From an uncultured Roseibium sp. (lineage in GTDB: Bacteria; Pseudomonadota; Alphaproteobacteria; Rhizobiales; Stappiaceae): DNA of 64,000 nt. The stretch is from NCBI RefSeq assembly GCF_947494555.1, contig NZ_CANLVF010000001.1, positions 620,001 through 684,000 on the forward strand. The letters run 5' to 3'. Below are positions 57,334 through 64,000 of the stretch, one piece after another. How positions within the stretch are numbered: the stretch's first letter is position 1; every line of letters begins with the position of its first letter. The notes under the pieces were generated by a model. That model was not told the origin of the DNA. It ran no database searches and was given only the letters and a program-made list of their open reading frames with translations. The position numbers and the translations under genes are program-made.

Positions 57334-59579
57334 TCAGGTTTTTGACGGCGCTCTTCCTTTTCCTTTGTGTTCAATCGATTGCTCCCGCTTCGGCGCAAAT
57401 GCTCCTGCCGGGCGCGGGCGCTTCAGAAACCGAGGCGCCGGCGGCAGAACCATCGCCGAACGACATAAAGGAACTTGCGCGCCTTTTGGCCGACCCCGCC
57501 ATTGTCAACTGGCTGCAACAAAGGGCAGACGGCCTTAATGACGGTGCAACACAAAACCAGACTTTCCGCGAGGCCGTGCAGCAGGGGCTCAACGAAATTG
57601 AGAACCGCGTGCAGCTGGTTGGGGCATCGCTCGCCCTGTTGCCGGATGCTCCGGCGATCATTTCGCAGACCTGGCAGGAAGGTTTAGCGCCCAGACAGCA
57701 GCTGAACTTCGTTGTCCTTCTGATCATTTTCATCTTCGTCGGCGCCGGGCTGGAGTGGCTCTACTGGAGATACGCCGGATACTTTCGGCGGCGTATTGAA
57801 CTCGGCCGATCCGACAGTTACCTCGACAAGGCGCGCTCTGCAGTCACAAGGCTTGCGCTTGTCTCCGGCGGGGCGTTGTTTTTTTCTATCGGAACGATTG
57901 GAACATTCGTCATTTTCGAGTGGCCACCCAATGCACGGGAGTTTGTTCTTGAACTCCTCGTGTCGCTCGTCATCTTAAGGGCGATTGCGGCCATTGCTCT
58001 TTTTGCTCTGGCGCCACGCGTCGAAACCCTGCGGCTGATGCCTCTGTCGCGCACAAACGCGCAGATACTCTATCTCGGCGTTATGGTGACCTCGGCGATC
58101 TTGCTCTTCGGTAGCAATCTCTCGGAGACCATCGTCCACCTTGGACGCAACGAACCCGTCGGTCTTGCAATCGATATCTCTGCAGCGGCCGCCGCGACTT
58201 TGCTCGCCATTGCATTGCTCTGGCTCATGTATTCCCGCAGCGAGCTGCAAGGCCGGTCCATCCTGATGCCCGTGATCGGCACGTTCGTATTGCTGATGCT
58301 TTTTGTACTCTGGCTGATTGGTGCGGAAAGCGCGGCGGGAACGCTTGCCGTTGTCGCGCTTCTCGTGCCGACAGAGCGAATTGTCCGCAAGACCATAGAG
58401 CAAGCCTTTCGCGAAAACCGGCCTGACGAAGAGCCGGAAGACCTCGCCGGTGAAGCCAGCGAGGCAGACGAAACCGGAGACACGGTGGAAACCGTGGAGA
58501 CGGATGAGGCCGCCGAAACAGGCGAGGCCGAAGAGGCCAGTGAAGCTGCGCACGGGATCTATCTGCCTGTCGCCGTGCGTCTTGGCCGGTTCGTCGTTGT
58601 TGTATCGGCGGTGATTTGCATTGGCCTCTTCTGGGGTGTGCAGCCCTGGAACATGTCCGCTGTCAACTCAACGCCTGCGCAGATGGTGCGGATCCTGATC
58701 GACATCATGGTCGCGTTCCTCATCGGCGATCTGATCTGGACCGCGACAAAAACCGCAATCGACCGGCGCATGGCGGCGATGCCGAAGCTTCAGCCGGGTA
58801 TTGCACCCGGGCCCGAAGCCCGAATGGCAACGCTGCTGCCGTTGATCAAGAAAGTCGTGCTGGTCACCATTCTGGTGATGGTGGCCCTTATCGGGCTTTC
58901 ATCGATGGGCATCAACATCACCCCACTGCTTGCAGGGGCAGGCGTTGTGGGTCTCGCCGTCGGTTTCGGCGCACAGGCCCTGGTGCGCGATATCGTGTCC
59001 GGTGTCTTCTTCCTGATCGACGACGCGTTTCGCGTGGGCGAATATATCGAGATGGGCGACATCAGGGGCACGGTGGAATCCATGTCCATCCGCTCGCTGC
59101 AACTGCGGCACCACCGCGGCGCCGTTCACACCATTCCCTTCGGCGAGCTGAAGTCTCTCACCAACTACAGCCGCGACTGGGTGATGATGAAGCTGGAGTT
59201 CAGGGTCCCCTTCGACACCGATCTCAAGCTTGCCAAGAAAATCGTCAAGAACATCAATGAAGAGCTGCAGGCGAATGAGGATTATGGCGACAATTTCCTT
59301 CAACCTCTGAAATTCCAGGGCGTCCGGCGGATGGAAGAATTCAACATGGTTGTCGGCGTCAAGTTCATGACCAAGCCCGGTGGTCAATGGACCATCAGGC
59401 GTGATGCCTATCAGCGGATCCGGGACGAATTCGAAAAGGCGGGCATCAACTTCGCGCAGCGTAACGTCAAAGTCGAAGTCATCGGCGGTGAAGACCTGAG
59501 CGAAAGCGACAAGGAAAAAGCCACTGCGGCAGCCATGGATGCCATCGAACAGCAGGTGCAGGGCCAACCTGGCGGGTGA
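57330..59579 (+). CDS. mechanosensitive ion channel of the MscS family
   Basis: This 749-residue large MscS-type channel has a signal peptide (up to ASAQ, residue 23), multiple transmembrane segments, and an acidic Glu/Thr linker (about residues 365-410). The MscS core (GAGVVGLAVGFGAQALVRDI for the pore helix, then GVFFLIDDAFRVGEYIEMGD) and a C-terminal alpha/beta domain follow. It opens under membrane tension to release solutes. Translation should be coupled to the upstream 2Fe-2S protein by the four-base overlap. Confidence 0.94.
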   Translation: MIRFLTALFLFLCVQSIAPASAQMLLPGAGASETEAPAAEPSPNDIKELARLLADPAIVNWLQQRADGLNDGATQNQTFREAVQQGLNEIENRVQLVGASLALLPDAPAIISQTWQEGLAPRQQLNFVVLLIIFIFVGAGLEWLYWRYAGYFRRRIELGRSDSYLDKARSAVTRLALVSGGALFFSIGTIGTFVIFEWPPNAREFVLELLVSLVILRAIAAIALFALAPRVETLRLMPLSRTNAQILYLGVMVTSAILLFGSNLSETIVHLGRNEPVGLAIDISAAAAATLLAIALLWLMYSRSELQGRSILMPVIGTFVLLMLFVLWLIGAESAAGTLAVVALLVPTERIVRKTIEQAFRENRPDEEPEDLAGEASEADETGDTVETVETDEAAETGEAEEASEAAHGIYLPVAVRLGRFVVVVSAVICIGLFWGVQPWNMSAVNSTPAQMVRILIDIMVAFLIGDLIWTATKTAIDRRMAAMPKLQPGIAPGPEARMATLLPLIKKVVLVTILVMVALIGLSSMGINITPLLAGAGVVGLAVGFGAQALVRDIVSGVFFLIDDAFRVGEYIEMGDIRGTVESMSIRSLQLRHHRGAVHTIPFGELKSLTNYSRDWVMMKLEFRVPFDTDLKLAKKIVKNINEELQANEDYGDNFLQPLKFQGVRRMEEFNMVVGVKFMTKPGGQWTIRRDAYQRIRDEFEKAGINFAQRNVKVEVIGGEDLSESDKEKATAAAMDAIEQQVQGQPGG

Positions 59580-59603
59580 TATGAAATCTCTTTCAGGAAA
59601 AGG

Positions 59604-59623
59604 GCGCAGACCTAAGCCTGCGC
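59604..59623 (-). terminator. hairpin at the end of speE
   Basis: On the minus strand GCGCAG-8-CTGCGC encloses the speE stop and is followed by CCTTTTCC. A moderate terminator candidate between two convergent genes. Confidence 0.5.
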
Positions 59624-60484
59624 GCGACCTTCCTCGACCGCGTCCAGAATGAACCTCGGAAGCGCAAATGCAGCCGCGTGAACATCCGGTGTGTAGTAGC
59701 GGGTCTCAAAACCCTGCGCGTCAAAGCGTTCCTGAAGAACCGAGGCCGCCTGTTTGCGCAGATCTGGATTGTCCGATGCCCAGCCGAGGGTCATGTGACC
59801 GCCAAAATAGGTCGGAATGGCCGCGATATAAGCGGCCGCGTCCTTGAAGATGCGCGAGAACCGCGCAACGCTTGTAACCAGTTCGTCGCGCTGCAGAAAC
59901 GGGACGCCATTCTGGGTCACAAGAACGCCGCCCGGTGTCAGCATCCGATGCACATTGCGGTAGAACTCTTCGGAAAAGAGGACTGCCCCAGGTCCGTGCG
60001 GATCGGTGCTGTCGACAATCACCACATCGAAGCGCCGGTCTGTTTCGGCAGCGAATTTCATTCCGTCGGCAATGACAAGTTCGAAGCGCGGGTCGTCCAG
60101 GACGCCCTTGTTGAAGTCTTCGAAATGCTCCTTGGAAAACTCCACCACGGAGGCGTCGATTTCCACCTGGACCAGATTTTCCACGGATGCGTGCTTCAGC
60201 ACTTCCTCGGCAAGGCCGCAATCACCGCCGCCGACAATCAGAACGTTGCGCGCAGCGCCATGGGCTATGATCGGAACGTGCGACATCATCTCGTGATAGA
60301 TGAATTCATCCGCGGTCGTGACCTGGGTCACTCCGTCCAGCATCAGGATCCTGCCGAAGACCGGATTGGAAAAGAGCACCAGATCCTGGTGCTCCGTTTT
60401 TTCCTGATAGAGGATTTCACTGCAGCTGTAGCTGACCTGAACCCCCGGATAGAGGGTTTCGTTGAAAACCAGACCGTCGCTCAT
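59612..60484 (-). CDS. speE: spermidine synthase
   Basis: This 290-residue aminopropyltransferase joins putrescine with decarboxylated S-adenosylmethionine. It has the LMLDGVTQVTTADEFIYHEM start, the GGGDCGLAEEVLKH motif and the catalytic-site VIVDSTDPHGPG. The start overlaps the speD stop by four bases (ATGA). Confidence 0.96.
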   Translation of the reverse strand: MSDGLVFNETLYPGVQVSYSCSEILYQEKTEHQDLVLFSNPVFGRILMLDGVTQVTTADEFIYHEMMSHVPIIAHGAARNVLIVGGGDCGLAEEVLKHASVENLVQVEIDASVVEFSKEHFEDFNKGVLDDPRFELVIADGMKFAAETDRRFDVVIVDSTDPHGPGAVLFSEEFYRNVHRMLTPGGVLVTQNGVPFLQRDELVTSVARFSRIFKDAAAYIAAIPTYFGGHMTLGWASDNPDLRKQAASVLQERFDAQGFETRYYTPDVHAAAFALPRFILDAVEEGRAQA

Positions 60485-61038
60485 TCCGCCGCTTCCAGCG
60501 TGTGCGGCTTGGAGAGCTGATTTGCAACTTCACGTCCACGCAGCAGTTCCGACACGGCAGTCTTGCCCGGATTGAAGGCGTGACGCAGCACGTCGACGCA
60601 TTTTTCGGGCTTGGCATCGCCGCACATGAAGACATCGAAAGCCGCGTATCCGGCCTCCGGCCAGGTGTGAACGGAAATATGACTTTCCGCGAGCACGGCA
60701 ACGCCCGACACGCCGGTTGGTTCAAACGGATGCAGGTGAATGTGCAACAGTGTTGCACCTGCCTCCTCAACGCAGGTTCTCAGAGCCTGTTCGACATGAG
60801 CCAGGTCGTCGAGCCTTTCGGCATCGTACAGATCAATTATCAAATGCGCACCAGCGCAGTGGACCCCTTCCTTCTGAATGAAGTGATCCAGGCGGTCGTC
60901 TGCGTAGACGCCAACGGCCGCGGTCGAAACGTTTTCTTCCTTCTGGGTGGTGCTTCTTGGCTCGGCAACGCAAACTGCGTCTTCTGCTACACGAGCCTCC
61001 AAGTCCATCCCCAGTTCGAAGAGGGCGTTGCTATCCAT
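60481..61038 (-). CDS. speD: S-adenosylmethionine decarboxylase proenzyme
   Basis: This 185-residue proenzyme is a pyruvoyl enzyme that supplies the aminopropyl donor for spermidine. The self-cleavage site is the Glu-Ser of LAESHISVHTWPE, the serine becoming the pyruvoyl group. The core from about residue 40 matches the short bacterial (class 1B) enzyme; the first 40 residues are a nonconserved extension, so a later start such as the GTG at the VSTAAVGVYAD segment is possible. It is the first gene of speD-speE. Confidence 0.95.
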   Translation of the reverse strand: MDSNALFELGMDLEARVAEDAVCVAEPRSTTQKEENVSTAAVGVYADDRLDHFIQKEGVHCAGAHLIIDLYDAERLDDLAHVEQALRTCVEEAGATLLHIHLHPFEPTGVSGVAVLAESHISVHTWPEAGYAAFDVFMCGDAKPEKCVDVLRHAFNPGKTAVSELLRGREVANQLSKPHTLEAAE

Positions 61039-61223
61039 ATCGCTCTCCCAAACCAGCAGATGTCCCCGGCATTATTTCCGGAGCGCACTCCTTACAGAAA
61101 AGAGTGTTTAATCTCAATGGGAAATCTGCAAAATTTTGCTGCAGAAATTGCAATGCTGATATGAAAGACGCCGGGCTGCTCAGATGGCTCAGCAATTCAT
61201 TCCGCTATTTGAGAGGGTTAGCC

Positions 61224-61811
61224 GTGCCAGTTGATATCAGGATCCTGACAGGCCGGGGGCTTAGAGATGCGCTGGACGATCTCGCCCGGCTCAGAATTTC
61301 CGTGTTTCGCGACTGGCCTTATCTCTACGAAGGCTCGATGGACTACGAAGCCAAATACCTTCAGCGCTATGCCGACACGGACGGAGCGGTGATCGTGGGA
61401 GCCTATGACGGAAAAACGCTGGTTGGCGCTGCGACGGGGGAACCGCTCGGAGACGAATTCGAAGCGTTTCAAACACCATTGAAGGAGCGCGGCTACGATC
61501 CCGCCAAGATTTTCTACCTGGCCGAATCCGTGCTCGATCCTGCTTACCGCGGTCAAGGCGTGGGGCACCGGTTCTTCGACGAACGCGAGGCACATGCGCG
61601 CCGTCTCGGCTTGGATCAGGCGACGTTTTGCGCGGTCATACGTCCTGACGATCATCCCAAACGGCCAGCTGACTACCGCCCGCTCGATCCGTTCTGGCGC
61701 AAGCGCGGGTATGAGAAACTGGACGGGGTTATCGTCACCTTCCCCTGGCAGGATATCGGTGAGGCGGATGAAACCGAAAAACCGATGCAGGTCTGGCACC
61801 GGATGTTTTGA
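61224..61811 (+). CDS. GNAT family N-acetyltransferase
   Basis: This 195-residue acetyltransferase has the acetyl-CoA loop DPAYRGQGVGHRFFDERE around residue 113. GTG at 61224 is preferred because GAGAGGG lies 7 bases upstream and the domain starts there; an ATG at 61161 would add 21 residues. The product resembles GCN5-type enzymes that act on small amines. It is divergent from speD-speE, so a polyamine-related substrate is a reasonable but unproven guess. Confidence 0.85.
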   Translation: MPVDIRILTGRGLRDALDDLARLRISVFRDWPYLYEGSMDYEAKYLQRYADTDGAVIVGAYDGKTLVGAATGEPLGDEFEAFQTPLKERGYDPAKIFYLAESVLDPAYRGQGVGHRFFDEREAHARRLGLDQATFCAVIRPDDHPKRPADYRPLDPFWRKRGYEKLDGVIVTFPWQDIGEADETEKPMQVWHRMF

Positions 61812-61919
61812 AGCGGAGCATCGGCGCGGCGCTAACCAGGGCCGATAATCGCAGGAAAGGAAGATTTACAACGGCGGCGCGGAGACACCTACCGGCCTCC
61901 GGCCTACCGCAGCAAAGTC

Positions 61920-62678
61920 TTATTGCAGCGCCCAACGGATCGTAACGTTGGCGCTGATGGTTTCTTCACCGGCTTCAATAGGGGCAGCGCCAGGTGCTGC
62001 CGACGCCAGGCTCAGGGCCCGTGTCATGCCAGGAACCGGGCCCTGCACGTTGCTTTCGGTGATCGAAAGAATGTTTCCAAGCTCGACACCGGCAGCGCTC
62101 GCAAAGGTTTCCGCTTTTTGCCGCGCTGCGGCCACGGCGGCCTTCCTTGCCTCGTCAAGCTTGTCTTCCGGGTCGCTGACTTCAAAGCGGATGCTGCCGA
62201 CGGAATTCGCGCCGCTTTCAACGGCAATCGTCAGCAAACCACCCAGCTTGTCGAGGTCGCGAACGTTGACCTCGATGCCGTTGCGCACTTCGTAGCCCGC
62301 AATTTTGGGCTGGCGGCCGGAGCTCGTGGAACTTTCATATCGCGGATAGATACCAAAGCCCTGCGTCTGGATGTCCTTGGCCTCGACGCCGGCTGCCTTG
62401 ACCGCGTCGATTACCATTGCGATCGACGCCGAATTTTCCGCGAGTGCGTCTGATGCCGTCTTCGCAGTCGTGGCAACATTGGTGGAGATGACGGCCATAT
62501 CCGGAGCGACGGCCACGGAGCCGATGCCTTCCATAGTGATCGTGCCCATGGTCGATTGGGTATCCTGTGCAAGACCGGGTGTCGCCATCAGGAGTGCAGC
62601 TCCAAGGCAGGCAGCCAGTGACGTGTTTCGAATGAACGCGTAAAAGGCACCATGCGGCGCGGTGATGAATCGTGTCAT
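61920..62678 (-). CDS. SIMPL domain-containing periplasmic protein (DUF541)
   Basis: This 252-residue protein has a signal peptide (hydrophobic stretch about residues 20-36, ending GLAQD). The SIMPL/DUF541 fold follows: GIGSVAVAPDMAVISTNVAT, QTQGFGIYPRYE, AAVAAARQKAETFASAAGVELG and a C-terminal VTIRWALQ. The family is linked to envelope or oxidative stress; the biochemical role is not settled. It is downstream of the AI-2E-type permease gene on the same strand. Confidence 0.93.
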   Translation of the reverse strand: MTRFITAPHGAFYAFIRNTSLAACLGAALLMATPGLAQDTQSTMGTITMEGIGSVAVAPDMAVISTNVATTAKTASDALAENSASIAMVIDAVKAAGVEAKDIQTQGFGIYPRYESSTSSGRQPKIAGYEVRNGIEVNVRDLDKLGGLLTIAVESGANSVGSIRFEVSDPEDKLDEARKAAVAAARQKAETFASAAGVELGNILSITESNVQGPVPGMTRALSLASAAPGAAPIEAGEETISANVTIRWALQ

Positions 62679-62814
62679 TGAAAATTCCTTTCAACAGAAT
62701 GTGACTTGACCGGGAAGATTGTCGGTCAATGAGGCGTCGATAAGGCTCGCCGGTTCAGCTTCCGTTCATTTCCGGGCCCTTCCGTTTGAAGAGCAGACAG
62801 GCTCCAAAAACACC

Positions 62815-63885
62815 TTAGCTCGCCTTTTCGCCGGTGCCGGATTCTTTCAGTCCGACATCGCCCGTTTCTGACAACAGAACCGCAATGGGCCTGGAGCTTT
62901 CGAAGCGGGCACAGACAATGACGATCATCACCGTCAACGGAACACAGAGAACCATGCCGACGATGCCCCAGATGGCACCCCAAAAGGCGAGGGACAGCAT
63001 GATGACGAGACCGGAGAGGTTGAGGTTGGATCCCATCAGTCTCGGTTCGATCAGATTGCCGATGGCAAACTGGATGAGGCCGAGACCGGTTGCGATCGCG
63101 AAAAACGGGCCGAGCGTGTCGTAATAGACGATCGCGAGCAGGCTTGGAAAAATGACACCGATCAGGGATCCGATGGTCGGGATGTAGTTGAGCAGAAAGG
63201 CGATGAAGCCGAAAAGGGCCGCGTAGGGCAGGCCAATCAGAATGAGAACGAGGCTGGTGAGCGCTCCGGTCGCCACGGAAACCGCGGTCTTGATCGAAAA
63301 ATAATGCATGATCGAGCGGTTGATTTCAGCGCGGATCGCAAAGGCGGATTGCGCGCGCTCGGGCGATGAGAACAGCCGCTCGAATTTCCGGTCGAACGTG
63401 GATTGTTCCAGCACCAGAAAGAGCACGTAAATAAAGACTAGGCTTGCGGAACCGGCCAGCGTGGTGACGAGGCTGGCGCCGGCGGTCACCATGCGCGGGA
63501 CGACGCTGTCCGGCAGAAGGTCTTTCAATTCGATCGGATCATTCAAGTCGAAATGGGAGGAGAACTGATCGAAGATCTCCTCAAGGCGGCGCTGGTAGGT
63601 GGGAGCGTCCTGGGCAAGCTGGGCAAGGTTCACCGTGACGATGTCGAGCACGACCGTGCTGGCGGCAAAGATCGCCAGAAGCGCGAAGGTGAAGGCAATG
63701 AAGCCGGGCAGCCGCCAGCGGCCGATCGGAACTTTCTGGAAGGCATGCGCGAGCGAGTTGATCATGTACCAGACGATCAGCGCAATCACGAAGGGCAGCA
63801 GCAGCGAGCGCCCGACCACAAGCAGCCAGCCGATCATGCAGACGAGCAGGACGGTGAGCGTGGCGGACAGAAGTGGACTTCGCAT
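62815..63885 (-). CDS. AI-2E family transporter
   Basis: This 356-residue inner-membrane protein has about eight transmembrane segments. The family strings SAFAIRAEINRSIMHYFSIKT, LLNYIPTIGSLIGVIFPSLLAI and GNLIEPRLMGSNLNLSGLVI match the AI-2E permease family (YdiK/TqsA type). Named for autoinducer-2 export in E. coli, most members have unknown substrates. It is the last complete gene; 115 bases to the right edge show no further gene. Confidence 0.95.
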   Translation of the reverse strand: MRSPLLSATLTVLLVCMIGWLLVVGRSLLLPFVIALIVWYMINSLAHAFQKVPIGRWRLPGFIAFTFALLAIFAASTVVLDIVTVNLAQLAQDAPTYQRRLEEIFDQFSSHFDLNDPIELKDLLPDSVVPRMVTAGASLVTTLAGSASLVFIYVLFLVLEQSTFDRKFERLFSSPERAQSAFAIRAEINRSIMHYFSIKTAVSVATGALTSLVLILIGLPYAALFGFIAFLLNYIPTIGSLIGVIFPSLLAIVYYDTLGPFFAIATGLGLIQFAIGNLIEPRLMGSNLNLSGLVIMLSLAFWGAIWGIVGMVLCVPLTVMIVIVCARFESSRPIAVLLSETGDVGLKESGTGEKAS

Positions 63886-64000
63886 GGTTGCTCCGGCATT
63901 CCTAACTGCAGCGAGTCGCGCTGGGTTTCAGTCCCATTTAGACCTCAAGCTCTTCGCGAACGGAACCTTTTTGATGCTCCTGTGAACAGGACATGCGTGT

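Overview
The window is chromosomal DNA of an alphaproteobacterium. The best guess is a marine member of the Hyphomicrobiales close to Roseibium/Labrenzia (Stappiaceae). This rests on gene content and protein style: alphaproteobacterial CarB, a YqeY-DnaG-RpoD block, a DddL-type DMSP lyase, TRAP transport and an ELM1-family protein. It is an inference, because no rRNA gene is present. Most of the window is housekeeping DNA, broken by small accessory modules.

Layout. 0.4-7.1 kb: an EF-G-like GTPase with a degenerate switch region, msrP (no msrQ beside it), then a minus-strand run of ELM1-family protein, trxB and a LysR regulator. 7.3-9.6 kb: an Lrp regulator, then an accessory patch with a TetR/GNAT divergent pair sharing two palindromic operators and the 3' end of an IS5-type transposase. 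9.6-17.3 kb: a membrane protein, greA, carB, a small XRE-like gene, a long AT-rich gap, a MerR regulator and carA. 17.5-24.2 kb: yqeY, dnaG, rpoD and a TonB-like acidic protein. 24.2-25.9 kb: a PAAR-M91 metallopeptidase polymorphic effector with a candidate immunity gene.

25.9-28.5 kb, the most unusual locus: on the minus strand a block of tRNA-like RNA elements leads to a slipin/SPFH gene and then an RNA 2'-phosphotransferase gene (kptA). One element has an intact 74-nt cloverleaf with encoded CCA, a six-base anticodon loop and no long variable arm. A second and a third are progressively degenerate. This looks like an RNA-repair or tRNA-damage response locus without RtcB.

28.7-36.7 kb: an NTF2-like protein, two SDR enzymes, two ArsR-controlled thiol-rich modules (arsR-DUF6428 with twin operators; arsR-arsP-transglutaminase), an outer-membrane barrel and dddL. 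36.7-45.3 kb: a predicted catabolic operon (TRAP transporter, M81 metallopeptidase, D-threonine-aldolase-like enzyme, RidA) interrupted by a MITE-like element and controlled by a divergent RpiR regulator with twin operators, followed by a FAD oxidoreductase. 45.5-55.5 kb: a LuxR regulator, an SH3b amidase, a hydrolase, a truncated haemoglobin overlapping a PAS-nucleotide cyclase, a methyltransferase, a TPR regulator and a chemoreceptor. 56.2-64 kb: a 2Fe-2S/haem-type membrane protein translationally coupled to an MscS channel, speD-speE, a GNAT, a SIMPL protein and an AI-2E-type permease.

Coordinates include stop codons. Function calls are from reading the translations; no database search was run.
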